Of a stretch of DNA of 64,000 nt, positions 52,211-64,000 are shown one piece after another; positions within the stretch are counted from its first letter, which is position 1; the number at the start of each line of letters is the position of its first letter. Below the pieces are notes generated by a model. It made no database searches. It worked only from the letters and a program-made list of their open reading frames with translations, and was not told the origin of the DNA. A program made the translations under genes and the position numbers. Origin of the DNA: Methylocystis sp. SC2 (GTDB lineage: Bacteria > Pseudomonadota > Alphaproteobacteria > Rhizobiales > Beijerinckiaceae); contig NC_018485.1 in NCBI RefSeq assembly GCF_000304315.1, positions 776,501-840,500 on the forward strand, given 5' to 3'.

Positions 52211-55033
52211 ATGATCGGCGCACTCGCCAAGAAGATTTTCGGCACGGCTAACGACCGCCGCCTCAAGACCTACGCGCCGAAGGTCAACGCGATCAACGCC
52301 CTGGAGGCGGACGTCGAAGCGCTGACCGACGAGGCGCTGAAGGACCGAACCCGCCAGTTCCGCGAAGAGCTCGCCGCCGGCAAGACGCTGGACGATCTCC
52401 TCGTCCCCGCCTTCGCCACGGTGCGCGAGGCGGCCAAGCGCACCCTCGGCCAGCGCCATTTCGACGTTCAGCTCATCGGCGGCATGGTGCTGCATGAAGG
52501 CGCGATCGCCGAGATGCGCACCGGCGAAGGCAAGACTCTCGTTGCGACGCTCGCCGTCTATCTCAACGCCCTCGCCGGCAAAGGCGTCCATGTCGTCACG
52601 GTGAACGACTATCTCGCCAAGCGCGACTCCGAATGGATGGGGCAGATCTACAGGTTTCTCGGCATGAGCGTCGGGGTCGTGGTGCATGACCTCATGGACG
52701 AGGATCGCGCCGCCGCCTACGCCTGCGACATCACTTACGGCACCAACAACGAATTCGGCTTCGACTATCTGCGCGACAATATGAAATATGAATTCTCGCA
52801 GATGGTTCAGCGCGGACATAATTACGCGATCGTCGACGAAGTGGACTCGATCCTCATCGACGAGGCGCGCACGCCGCTCATCATCTCGGGCGCCATCGAC
52901 GACAAATCCGATCTCTACAACACGATCGACAGGCTGGTCCCCAAGCTCAATGCCGACGACTTCGAACTCGACGAGAAGCAGCGCACGGTTCATCTGACCG
53001 ACGCCGGCAATGAGCATATGGAAGAGCTGCTGACCGCGGCCGGCGCGCTGACCGAAGGCGCGCTTTACGAAGCGCACAACGTCACGCTCGTGCACCACGT
53101 CAACCAGGCGCTGCGCGCGCATAAGCTCTTCCAGAAGGACAAGGATTACATCGTCCGCAAGGGCGAGGTGGTCATCATCGACGAATTCACCGGCCGCATG
53201 ATGCCGGGCCGCCGCTATTCGGAAGGCCTGCATCAGGCGCTCGAGGCGAAGGAGCGTGTTCAGGTTCAGCCTGAAAACGTCACGCTCGCGTCCATCACCT
53301 TCCAAAATTACTTTCGTCTCTACGGCAAACTCGCCGGCATGACCGGCACGGCGGCGACGGAGGCGAATGAATTCGCCGAAATCTACAAGCTGGACGTGGT
53401 CGAAATTCCGACGAACCGCCCCGTCTGCCGTCTCGACGAGGATGATGAGGTCTATCGCACGTCCAAGGAGAAGCTCGGCGCGATCGCCGCCGAGATCCAG
53501 GACGCGAACGGGCGGATGCAGCCGCTGCTCGTCGGCACGACGTCGATCGAAAAGTCGGAGCAGCTGGCGGAATTCCTGCTCGCGCAGGGCTATACGATGA
53601 TCGACTTCGTCGATCCCAAGGGACTGACCAAGCTCTATGAGGCGGCGCGTTCCGGCAAGCCGTCGAAGCTTTTCGCGGTGCTCAACGCGCGCTTCCACGA
53701 GCAGGAAGCCTATATCGTCGCGGAAGCCGGCGTGCCCGGCGCGATCACCATCGCCACCAATATGGCCGGCCGCGGCACCGACATTCAGCTGGGCGGCAAC
53801 GTCGAGATGCGCGTGTCGCAGGAATGCGCCGGCCTCGAAGGCGATGCGCGCGCCCAGAAGGAAGCGGAAATCCGCGAGGAGGTCGCGGACTTCAAGGAGA
53901 AGGCGATCGCCGCCGGCGGCCTCTACATCATCGGCACCGAGCGCCATGAGAGCCGGCGCATCGACAATCAGCTGCGCGGCCGCTCCGGACGCCAGGGCGA
54001 CCCTGGCCGCTCGAAATTCTTCCTGTCGCTGCAGGACGACCTCATGCGCATCTTCGGCTCCGAGCGCATGGATTCGATGCTGGTGAAGCTCGGCCTGCAG
54101 GAGGGCGAAGCGATCGTCCATCCGTGGATCAACAAGGCGATCGAGAAGGCGCAGCATAAGGTCGAAGCGCGCAACTTCGACATCCGCAAGAACATCCTCA
54201 AATTCGACAACGTCATGAACGACCAGCGCAAGGTGATCTTCGAGCGCCGGCTGGAAATCATGGATGAGGAGAGCGTCGAGGAGCAGACCGCCGACATGCG
54301 CGCCGACGTGATCGATGCGATGGTGTCGCAGCACATCCCCCATGACGCCTACGCCGAGGCCTGGGACGTCGACGGGCTGGCGGCGGACGTCAAAACGAAG
54401 CTCAATCTGGATCTGCCGGTCGCCGACTGGGCGAAGGAAGAGGGCATCGCCGACGAGGAGCTCAAGGAGCGTCTGCTGGAGGCGGCCGACGCCGCATACG
54501 CCGAGCGCGTCGAAAAGAACACCGAGCCGCTGATGCGCATGATCGAGAAGCAGGTCGTCCTGCAGTCTCTCGATACGCTGTGGCGCGAACATCTCATCGC
54601 GCTCGACCATCTTCGGCAGGTGATCGGCTGGCGCGGCATGGCGCAGCGCGATCCGCTCAACGAGTACAAGTCCGAAGCGCTCGAGCTCTTCAAGAGCCTG
54701 ATGACGCGGTGGGACGAAACGGTGACCACGCAGCTGATGCGCGTCGAAGTGTCCTTTGAGGCTCCGCCCTCCGCGCCGCCGGAGCTGCCGCCGATGGAAA
54801 TGTCGCATCCAAATCCAGAGGCGCTGATCGGCGGCGGACAGCAGCTTGCGCTCGATGAACTCAATACGCGTCTCGCGGGGGTCGATTTCTCGGCGCGCGG
54901 GCTCGCGGTCAGCGAAGCGCCCACTGCGCGCGACGCGTCCAATCCCGCCACTTGGGGCAAGGTCGGCCGCAATGAGCCCTGCCCTTGCGGCTCAGGTAAG
55001 AAATACAAGCACTGCCACGGCGCTCTTGTCTAA
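52211..55033 (+). CDS. secA: Protein translocase ATPase subunit SecA
   Basis: The 940-residue motor of the Sec pathway. [19 protein letters not shown] is the usual N-terminus and fixes the start at 52211. Motor motifs: [61 protein letters not shown] and [16 protein letters not shown]. The C-terminal SEC-C zinc motif is intact ([15 protein letters not shown]), which binds SecB and phospholipid. It is followed 16 bases later by a small exported protein gene. Confidence 0.98.
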   Translation: MIGALAKKIFGTANDRRLKTYAPKVNAINALEADVEALTDEALKDRTRQFREELAAGKTLDDLLVPAFATVREAAKRTLGQRHFDVQLIGGMVLHEGAIAEMRTGEGKTLVATLAVYLNALAGKGVHVVTVNDYLAKRDSEWMGQIYRFLGMSVGVVVHDLMDEDRAAAYACDITYGTNNEFGFDYLRDNMKYEFSQMVQRGHNYAIVDEVDSILIDEARTPLIISGAIDDKSDLYNTIDRLVPKLNADDFELDEKQRTVHLTDAGNEHMEELLTAAGALTEGALYEAHNVTLVHHVNQALRAHKLFQKDKDYIVRKGEVVIIDEFTGRMMPGRRYSEGLHQALEAKERVQVQPENVTLASITFQNYFRLYGKLAGMTGTAATEANEFAEIYKLDVVEIPTNRPVCRLDEDDEVYRTSKEKLGAIAAEIQDANGRMQPLLVGTTSIEKSEQLAEFLLAQGYTMIDFVDPKGLTKLYEAARSGKPSKLFAVLNARFHEQEAYIVAEAGVPGAITIATNMAGRGTDIQLGGNVEMRVSQECAGLEGDARAQKEAEIREEVADFKEKAIAAGGLYIIGTERHESRRIDNQLRGRSGRQGDPGRSKFFLSLQDDLMRIFGSERMDSMLVKLGLQEGEAIVHPWINKAIEKAQHKVEARNFDIRKNILKFDNVMNDQRKVIFERRLEIMDEESVEEQTADMRADVIDAMVSQHIPHDAYAEAWDVDGLAADVKTKLNLDLPVADWAKEEGIADEELKERLLEAADAAYAERVEKNTEPLMRMIEKQVVLQSLDTLWREHLIALDHLRQVIGWRGMAQRDPLNEYKSEALELFKSLMTRWDETVTTQLMRVEVSFEAPPSAPPELPPMEMSHPNPEALIGGGQQLALDELNTRLAGVDFSARGLAVSEAPTARDASNPATWGKVGRNEPCPCGSGKKYKHCHGALV

Positions 55034-55049
55034 GCCGAGGCGGACAGCG

Positions 55050-55496
55050 ATGTGGAAGATCAGCGTCTCGGCTCTCCTGTCGACGCTGGCGTCTTCCGCA
55101 TCGGCAAGCGTCGAATGGGTGCAGGTCTCCAAGGACGATTTCTCGACAGTCTACATGGACCCCGGCTCGCGTCGGACCTCGCCCGACGGAATCGTCACGG
55201 TCGACGCGCTGACGGATTACGACGCCGCCTCGCCAAAAGCCGCCGCATTCGGCCTTGCCGAAAAGGGGCTGTCGGAAATCGAAAAAGTGTCGCTCGATTG
55301 CGCCAATCGGAAATACCGGTCCGAGGGCGGCGGCTGGCGCCAGGGCCAGATGGGCCAAGGAAGGATCACCAAGCCTTATCCGCCGAAGGACGAATGGTCG
55401 CCGGTTCCGCCCTATTATGACGGACTCTTCGCCAAGGTCTGCGCGAGCAGGTCCTCGGATGAGCGGTCGGATCGATTTGAACCGTCTGGCGCCTGA
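55050..55496 (+). CDS. Exported surface-adhesin E-like protein
   Basis: A 148-residue protein with a signal peptide (MWKISVSALLSTLASSASAS) followed by VEWVQVSKDDFSTVYMDPGS, a pattern typical of the surface-adhesin E family (a beta-rich domain with DPxS near the start). A later KVSLDCANRKYR brings the conserved Cys, with a second Cys near FAKVCAS. The family is named after a Haemophilus protein, but most members have unknown roles. It lies close behind secA and may share its transcript. Confidence 0.6.
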   Translation: MWKISVSALLSTLASSASASVEWVQVSKDDFSTVYMDPGSRRTSPDGIVTVDALTDYDAASPKAAAFGLAEKGLSEIEKVSLDCANRKYRSEGGGWRQGQMGQGRITKPYPPKDEWSPVPPYYDGLFAKVCASRSSDERSDRFEPSGA

Positions 55497-55577
55497 GAAT
55501 ATAAGCGCAACGCGGTTGAAGCGCCGCCGTCCCGCGTTCGCGGGCAAGCGGCCGCCGCGGGTTTCCAGGAGCTTGTC

Positions 55578-56798
55578 GTGACCGCCATTGATTTTTCTAA
55601 AGTGCTCGTCGCTCAGGGCGGCGGCCCCACCGCCGTCATCAATCAGTCGCTCGTCGGGGCCGTGCTGGAGTCCCGCAAATTTCGCGAGGTCGAGCGCGTC
55701 TACGGCGCCTTCCACGGCGTTCGCGGCATCGTCAACGAGGATTTCGTCGATCTCACGCAGGAGACGACCCATAATCTCGAACTCGTCGCCTGCACCCCGT
55801 CTTCCGCGCTCGGCTCGACGCGCGACAAGCCGGACCTCAAATATTGTCAGGAAATCTTCCGCGTCCTGCGCGCCCATGGGATCGGCTGCTTCTTCTATAT
55901 CGGCGGCAATGATTCCTCGGACACGGTGCGCATCGTCTCGCAGGAGGCCCAAAGCGCCGGCTATCCGCTGCGGACGGTGCACATTCCAAAAACCATCGAC
56001 AACGATCTGATGGTCAACGACCACACGCCGGGCTTCCCCTCGGCGGCGCGCTGGGTGGCGCAGGCCTTCGCCGGCGCCAATCTCGACAATTGGGCCCTCC
56101 CCGGAGTGTATATCGCGATCGTCATGGGCCGGCACGCCGGCTTTCTGACCGCCGCCTCGGCGCTCGGCAAGAAATTCCCCGACGACGGCCCGCATCTCAT
56201 CTACATCCCGGAGCGCGCCTTCATCGTCGACAAATTCCTCGCCGACGTTAAGGCGACGATGGCGAAATACGGCCGCTGCGTCGTTGCGGCGTCAGAAGGC
56301 GTCTGCGACGAAAACCACACCCCCATCGCCGAAAAGCTGGCCAAGGCGGTGGAGCGCGACGACCACGGCAATGTGCATCTGGGCGGCGGCGCGCTGGCCG
56401 ACGAACTCACCCGCCTCGTGAAGGAACGGCTCGGATTCAAGCGGGTACGGGCCGATACGTTCGGCTATGTGCAAAGGAGCTTCGTCGGCTGCGTTTCCGA
56501 CGTCGACCAGCGCGAGGCGCGCGAGGTCGGCGAAAAGGCGGTGCAATACGCCATTTGGGGCGACCGCGACGGCTCGGTGACGATCCACCGGACCGGCTTT
56601 TATTCGGTCGACTACCACTTGACGCCGCTTGAAGAAATCGCCGCGAAGACAAAAGTGATGCCGGACGAATATATTAGCCCCTGCGGCACGGACGTCACCG
56701 ACGCCTTCCGGATGTATCTGCGCCCCTTGCTCGGGAGCGGCATGCCGGACGCCTATCGCTTGCGGCTCAATCGGGTTCCCAAGATACTGACCGCCTGA
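55578..56798 (+). CDS. pfp: Pyrophosphate-dependent 6-phosphofructokinase
   Basis: A 406-residue phosphofructokinase of the PPi-using type. The phosphoryl-donor site reads GGND (109-112), where Asp112 replaces the Gly of ATP enzymes, and HIPKTIDND has Lys138 next to catalytic Asp141; both are marks of PPi dependence. Other segments: LVAQGGGPTAVINQSL, IVMGRHAGFLTAAS and LGGGALADELTRLV. PPi enzymes are known in methanotrophs, where the reversible step saves ATP. The preceding gap holds no clear terminator; clpX follows after a 232-base gap. Confidence 0.92.
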   Translation: MTAIDFSKVLVAQGGGPTAVINQSLVGAVLESRKFREVERVYGAFHGVRGIVNEDFVDLTQETTHNLELVACTPSSALGSTRDKPDLKYCQEIFRVLRAHGIGCFFYIGGNDSSDTVRIVSQEAQSAGYPLRTVHIPKTIDNDLMVNDHTPGFPSAARWVAQAFAGANLDNWALPGVYIAIVMGRHAGFLTAASALGKKFPDDGPHLIYIPERAFIVDKFLADVKATMAKYGRCVVAASEGVCDENHTPIAEKLAKAVERDDHGNVHLGGGALADELTRLVKERLGFKRVRADTFGYVQRSFVGCVSDVDQREAREVGEKAVQYAIWGDRDGSVTIHRTGFYSVDYHLTPLEEIAAKTKVMPDEYISPCGTDVTDAFRMYLRPLLGSGMPDAYRLRLNRVPKILTA

Positions 56799-57030
56799 GC
56801 CGTCCGGCGAGGGCGCCTTTCTTGCTTCAATAGAGTTTCCAGCGAAGGTTGCAATTTGGTCGTCGTGTAAAATACACTAACTAGTCATGGTTCTCGGGCG
56901 CTCGTCGCTGACGACCGAAACTGGATGGGAAACGGACACGCCAGCCGCTTCCACTTTTTGTTAGTCTGGCGCCGGTTACACAGGTGTTCGGGCAGATTCG
57001 CCCGGCAGTCCGGCCCGATAGGAGAGCAAT

Positions 57031-58296
<1,266 letters not shown>

Positions 58297-58539
58297 CGCC
58301 CGTAGGCGAAGCGAAGATGTGGCGACGGCGACGCACGCGGGTTTAAGCTTGGGCGCCGCAGCGCCTTGAATCGATTGTTCGCGTAACCATTTCCGTTAAC
58401 GGGACCGTCGGGCGCATTCGCCGGCGGTCTTTAACCGGCGCGAAATCGGCGGGCGACCGTATCGCGGCCTAAAGCCAAAGTCGCCCTGCGGACTCGCGCC
58501 GCCGCTTTAGCGGGACGCGTCAAGGACAGGACAAAAAGA

Positions 58540-60963
<2,424 letters not shown>

Positions 60964-60986
60964 TCGTTAGAGCCTTCGACGCCTCA

Positions 60987-61018
60987 AGAGCCCCGCTCCT
61001 CCGAGCGGGGCTCTTTGC
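60987..61018 (+). terminator. Rho-independent terminator after lon
   Basis: AGAGCCCCGCT (60987-60997) and AGCGGGGCTCT (61004-61014) pair over 11 bases with a short loop (TCCG region), followed by TTGCTTT. Confidence 0.9.
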
Positions 61019-61239
61019 TTTGGGCTGCTGGATACGCGCTGCAGCCCCCAGATTGCATGAGCATTTCGCCGCCGAGCCGCCATTTCCCCCGGAAAACCAG
61101 CGGTTCCGCGCCTTTGGCGGCCGCTAAGCCTTGCTTTTCCTGCGATTCGCGACCAACACTCGCCATCGCTGCGCAACGCCGATTCGAGGTCGCGCATTCT
61201 TACGCCGGGCGGCTGGCAGTGAAGGAGAAGGAAAAAGCC

Positions 61240-61521
61240 ATGAACAAACTGGAACTCGTCGAGCACGTCGCGAGCGAGACGGACAGCTCGAAAGCGGCGG
61301 CGGCCGCCGCCATCGACGCCGTCATCGACGGCATCACGAAGGCCCTCAAGAAGGGCGACGAAGTTCGCCTCGTCGGCTTCGGCACCTTTTCGGTCAAGAA
61401 GCGCGCCGCCGGCAAAGGACGCAACCCGGCGACCGGCGAAGAAATCAAGATTGCCGCCTCCAAGAGCGCCCGCTTCAAGCCCGGCGCGACGCTGAAGACC
61501 GCGCTCAACAAAGCCAAGTAG
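61240..61521 (+). CDS. hup: DNA-binding protein HU
   Basis: A 93-residue HU-beta-type nucleoid protein. The N-terminus is MNKLELVEHVASETDSSKAA, the core VRLVGFGTFSVKKRAA, and the DNA-binding arm GRNPATGEEIKIAASKSARF with the proline at its tip. ATG 61240 follows an AAGGAGAAGG site. Its place behind lon and before tRNA-Val is the common alphaproteobacterial order. Confidence 0.97.
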   Translation: MNKLELVEHVASETDSSKAAAAAAIDAVIDGITKALKKGDEVRLVGFGTFSVKKRAAGKGRNPATGEEIKIAASKSARFKPGATLKTALNKAK

Positions 61522-61569
61522 CTGGGCGCGGGAGGCGCTGGCGTCGCAGGATTTTTTGCTACTTCGCAC

Positions 61570-61603
61570 CACGGCCGTCGGAGCCCCGGCGGCCGTAGTT
61601 TTG
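61570..61603 (+). terminator. Rho-independent terminator after hup
   Basis: ACGGCCG (61571-61577) pairs with CGGCCGT (61590-61596), extended by inner CGG/CCG pairs, then AGTTTT. It stands 50 bases past the hup stop and before the tRNA gene. Confidence 0.75.
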
Positions 61604-61660
61604 AGCCGGCTTGCCTCGCGAGGCGCCCGCCCTTAAAACCCGCCGGGCGCGCATCGTGTC

Positions 61661-61736
61661 GGGCGGTTAGCTCAGTTGGTAGAGCATCTCGTTTACACCG
61701 AGAGGGTCGGCGGTTCGAGACCGTCACCGCCCACCA
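61661..61736 (+). tRNA. tRNA-Val (anticodon TAC)
   Basis: A complete 76-base cloverleaf. The acceptor GGGCGGT pairs with ACCGCCC, and the CCA end is encoded at 61734-61736. D arm GCTCAGTTGGTAGAGC; anticodon stem TCTCG/CGAGA around TTTACAC with anticodon TAC at 61694-61696; T arm GGCGGTTCGAGACCGTC. It reads GUA and related Val codons. Confidence 0.97.
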
Positions 61737-61831
61737 TTGGCGCCCTCGAGGCGGCGCGGGCTCGCTGCGGGAATTGGTGTTCCAAAGCCCAGGATTTCGC
61801 TTTAGCTTGTTGGGATAGGAAGGCCGCCCGG

Positions 61832-62500
61832 ATGAAATTGATCAAGACCGTTCTCTTTGCGCTCTGCGTCGCCGCATTCGCCCCCATTTTCGCGCAAGCC
61901 GAAGAGATGAGCTTTCGTGTCGTTGGCGTGAATTCCGACGGCTGCGGCGCAAATTGCCCGCAAGTGATCGCGGCGCAGGGCGAAATCAGCCTGGAGACGC
62001 CCGAGGCCTTCGTCGCCTTCGTGCGCGAAAATGCTCCTGGCGGCAATCTGCACGGAATCGTGCTGCTCGACTCGCCTGGCGGAAAGGTCGTCGGGTCGAT
62101 GGAGCTCGGACAGGCCTTCCGCAAGCTGGGGATGGCGGTGATCGTCGCCCGTCCCGCAGCGGATCAATCTCGTACGATGGCGCTCGTATCCGGCCGCTGC
62201 TATTCGGCGTGCGTCTACGCGCTGATGGGCGGCAGGAAGCGCGTGATCCCGCCGCAAAGTAGCGTCGGCATCCACCGCATGTTCAACTATTCGACGAGTT
62301 TCGACATCGGCGAGGGGGGACTCGTGCGCGAGCGCAATTATGACGATGGCGGCATGCTCCAAACGCTTTCCCGCTACGCGGCGATGATGGGCGTGAGCAC
62401 CGAACTCGTGAAGCTCGCCGAACAGACGTCGCCCGATAAGCTTTACATGCTGACCGGCGCCGACATCGCCCGTTGGCGGCTTGGGTCGCGCAAGCTTTAA
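61832..62500 (+). CDS. Exported ClpP-like serine protease-fold protein (COG3904 type)
   Basis: A 222-residue protein with a signal peptide (MKLIKTVLFALCVAAFAPIFAQAEE). The body shows the crotonase/ClpP-like layout: GIVLLDSPGGKVVGSMELG (oxyanion region), SGRCYSACVYALMGG with Ser in the nucleophile position, and SSVGIHRMF with a His. Such exported ClpP-like proteins are frequent in Rhizobiales and uncharacterised; proteolysis is inferred. It lies after the tRNA gene and 39 bases before pccB. Confidence 0.75.
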   Translation: MKLIKTVLFALCVAAFAPIFAQAEEMSFRVVGVNSDGCGANCPQVIAAQGEISLETPEAFVAFVRENAPGGNLHGIVLLDSPGGKVVGSMELGQAFRKLGMAVIVARPAADQSRTMALVSGRCYSACVYALMGGRKRVIPPQSSVGIHRMFNYSTSFDIGEGGLVRERNYDDGGMLQTLSRYAAMMGVSTELVKLAEQTSPDKLYMLTGADIARWRLGSRKL

Positions 62501-62539
62501 CGCGCCGGATGACAGGCATATCAGCAACCAAGGCAGCAC

Positions 62540-64000
62540 ATGAAACATATTCTCGACGGGCTTGAACGGCGGCGCGCGTCCGCCCGACTGGGCGGCGGCC
62601 AAAAGCGGATCGAAGCGCAGCACGCCCGCGGCAAGCTCACGGCGCGCGAGCGAATCGAACTGCTGCTCGATCACGGCTCGTTCGAAGAATTCGACATGTT
62701 CGTCGCTCACCGCTGCACCGATTTCGGCATGGATCAGGGCGAGAAGATCTCGGGCGACGGCGTCGTCACCGGTTGGGGAACGGTCAACGGGCGCGCCGTC
62801 TTCGTCTTCGCCAAGGACTTCACCGTCTTCGGCGGCTCGCTTTCCGAGACGCACGCGCAAAAGATCACCAAGCTGCAGGATATGGCGCTGAAAAATCGCG
62901 CCCCCATCATCGGCCTGTTCGACGCCGGCGGCGCGCGCATTCAGGAAGGCGTCGCGGCGCTCGGCGGCTATGGCGAAGTCTTCCAGCGCAATGTCATGGC
63001 CTCCGGCGTCATTCCGCAAATCTCGGTGATCATGGGCCCTTGCGCCGGCGGCGACGTCTACTCGCCGGCGATGACGGACTTCATCTTCATGGTGCGCGAC
63101 ACGAGCTATATGTTCGTGACGGGGCCCGATGTCGTGAAGACGGTGACGAACGAGACGGTCACGGCGGAAGAGCTCGGCGGCGCTTCGGTGCATACGACCA
63201 AAAGCTCGATCGCCGATCGCGCCTATGACAACGACGTCGAAGCGCTCCTGCAGATGCGCAGGCTGATCGATTTCCTGCCCTCCTCCAACCAGGAAGAGCC
63301 GCCGGAATGGCCCGCTTTCGACGAGGTGGACCGGCTCGACGAATCGCTCGACACGATCGTTCCGGACAATCCAAACAAGCCATACGACATCAAGGAGCTC
63401 ATCCATAAGATCGTCGACGAGGCCGACTTCTTCGAGATCCAAGATGCGCATGCGCGCAACATCGTGATCGGCTTCGGCCGCATCGAAGGGCGCACGGTCG
63501 GTTTCGTCGCCAATCAACCGCTCGTGCTCGCCGGCGTGCTCGATATCGACGCCTCCAAGAAGGCGGCGCGTTTCGTGCGTTTTTGCGATTGCTTCAACAT
63601 TCCGATCGTCACCCTTGTCGACGTGCCGGGGTTCCTGCCTGGCACGGCGCAGGAATACGGCGGCCTGATCAAGCATGGCGCGAAGCTGCTGTTCGCATAC
63701 GCCGAAGCGACGGTGCCGAAAGTGACCGTCATCACGCGAAAGGCGTTTGGCGGCGCCTATGACGTCATGGCGTCAAAACATCTTCGCGGCGACGTCAACT
63801 ACGCCTGGCCGTCGGCGCAGATCGCCGTCATGGGGGCGAAGGGCGCAGTCGAAATCATCTTCCGCGCCGACCTCGGCGATCCGGAGAAGATCGCTCAGCG
63901 CACCAAGGAGTATGAAGATCGCTTCTTGTCGCCATTCGTCGCCGCGGAGCGTGGGTATATCGACGAGGTGATTACGCCGCGTTCGACCCGCAAGCGAATC
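62540..64000 (+). CDS. pccB: Propionyl-CoA carboxylase beta subunit (cut by window end)
   Basis: The carboxyltransferase subunit that moves CO2 from biotin to propionyl-CoA. The 487 residues seen show [107 protein letters not shown] (in parts) and [13 protein letters not shown] close to the end. About 20-25 residues and the stop fall outside. With mutA in this window it would feed propionyl-CoA into succinyl-CoA. Confidence 0.95.
   Translation, partial: MKHILDGLERRRASARLGGGQKRIEAQHARGKLTARERIELLLDHGSFEEFDMFVAHRCTDFGMDQGEKISGDGVVTGWGTVNGRAVFVFAKDFTVFGGSLSETHAQKITKLQDMALKNRAPIIGLFDAGGARIQEGVAALGGYGEVFQRNVMASGVIPQISVIMGPCAGGDVYSPAMTDFIFMVRDTSYMFVTGPDVVKTVTNETVTAEELGGASVHTTKSSIADRAYDNDVEALLQMRRLIDFLPSSNQEEPPEWPAFDEVDRLDESLDTIVPDNPNKPYDIKELIHKIVDEADFFEIQDAHARNIVIGFGRIEGRTVGFVANQPLVLAGVLDIDASKKAARFVRFCDCFNIPIVTLVDVPGFLPGTAQEYGGLIKHGAKLLFAYAEATVPKVTVITRKAFGGAYDVMASKHLRGDVNYAWPSAQIAVMGAKGAVEIIFRADLGDPEKIAQRTKEYEDRFLSPFVAAERGYIDEVITPRSTRKRI

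Noticed and set aside
52124..54808. A very long open frame antisense to secA
   Set aside because: It mirrors secA codons in GC-rich DNA, is full of His/Arg/Asp runs and has no family similarity. Equivalent antisense frames opposite dnaX, lon, the acyl-ligase fusion and aroC were dropped for the same reason.
55902..55913. Defective phosphofructokinase because the site reads GGND
   Set aside because: Asp at the second position and PKTIDND are the marks of pyrophosphate-using enzymes; all other catalytic residues are kept.

Overview
The window is GC-rich chromosomal DNA from an alphaproteobacterium of the order Rhizobiales/Hyphomicrobiales. It is most likely a type II methanotroph of the Methylocystis/Methylosinus kind. 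The support is a divergent PmoC homologue (methane monooxygenase subunit C), a pyrophosphate-type phosphofructokinase of the sort methanotrophs use, genes for propionyl-CoA and methylmalonyl-CoA handling, and typical alphaproteobacterial gene groupings (ffs-dnaX-ybaB, hisZ-hisG, clpX-lon-hup-tRNA-Val). The genus is inferred, not proven.

Layout. 1-8.2 kb: ybaB, dnaX and the SRP RNA gene; a hemerythrin-like protein; hisZ-hisG; an exported histone-deacetylase-like amidohydrolase; ada. 8.2-11.1 kb: two unrecognised proteins, hemW and an acetyltransferase. 11.1-12.6 kb: a lone pmoC-like gene lacking two of three CuC-site ligands, with a small Cys/His-containing exported protein upstream. 12.9-20 kb: an ACP/acyl-AMP-ligase/acyltransferase fusion, aroC, polA. 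20-26.4 kb: a compact seven-gene assimilatory sulfate reduction operon (ferredoxin, DUF2849, cysI, DUF934, cysH, cysD, cysN-DUF2061). 26.6-31.3 kb: two ParA-like proteins, an aldo/keto reductase, an acetyltransferase, yqgE, a DsbD-alpha-like protein. 31.3-37 kb: a tightly coupled seven-gene operon (ACP, ketosynthase, two hot-dog proteins, SDR, two membrane glycosyltransferases) that looks like a dedicated lipid or glycolipid pathway. 37-47 kb: mutA without mutB, an L,D-transpeptidase, the Bpt transferase, an RDD protein, a large DUF2235 protein of AT-richer composition, DUF2312/GapR-like, a kinase fusion. 47.2-48.6 kb: an IS110-family (IS1111-type) insertion sequence. 48.7-51.9 kb: alcohol dehydrogenase, acetyltransferase, polysaccharide deacetylase, two small exported proteins. 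52-64 kb: secA, pfp, clpX, lon, hup, tRNA-Val, a ClpP-like exported protein and the start of pccB, cut by the window end.

The strongest unusual signal ties two elements together. A 109-bp palindromic repeat occurs four times, each just after a stop codon. The insertion sequence sits exactly in the end of the fourth copy, and removing it restores the repeat's conserved terminus. The long non-coding 3' part of the element carries one stretch copying that target and another copying the element's own right end, both ending in the same ATGA core. This is what a bridge/seek RNA guiding a REP-targeting IS1111-type recombinase would look like.

Other points worth following are the PmoC homologue with a lost copper site, a DNA polymerase I with Asp-to-Asn in its proofreading motif, CysN fused to a DUF2061 membrane domain, a ParA-like protein without the Walker A lysine, and the acyl/glycosyl operon of unknown product. 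No CRISPR array, prophage, rRNA or recognisable defence island was seen.
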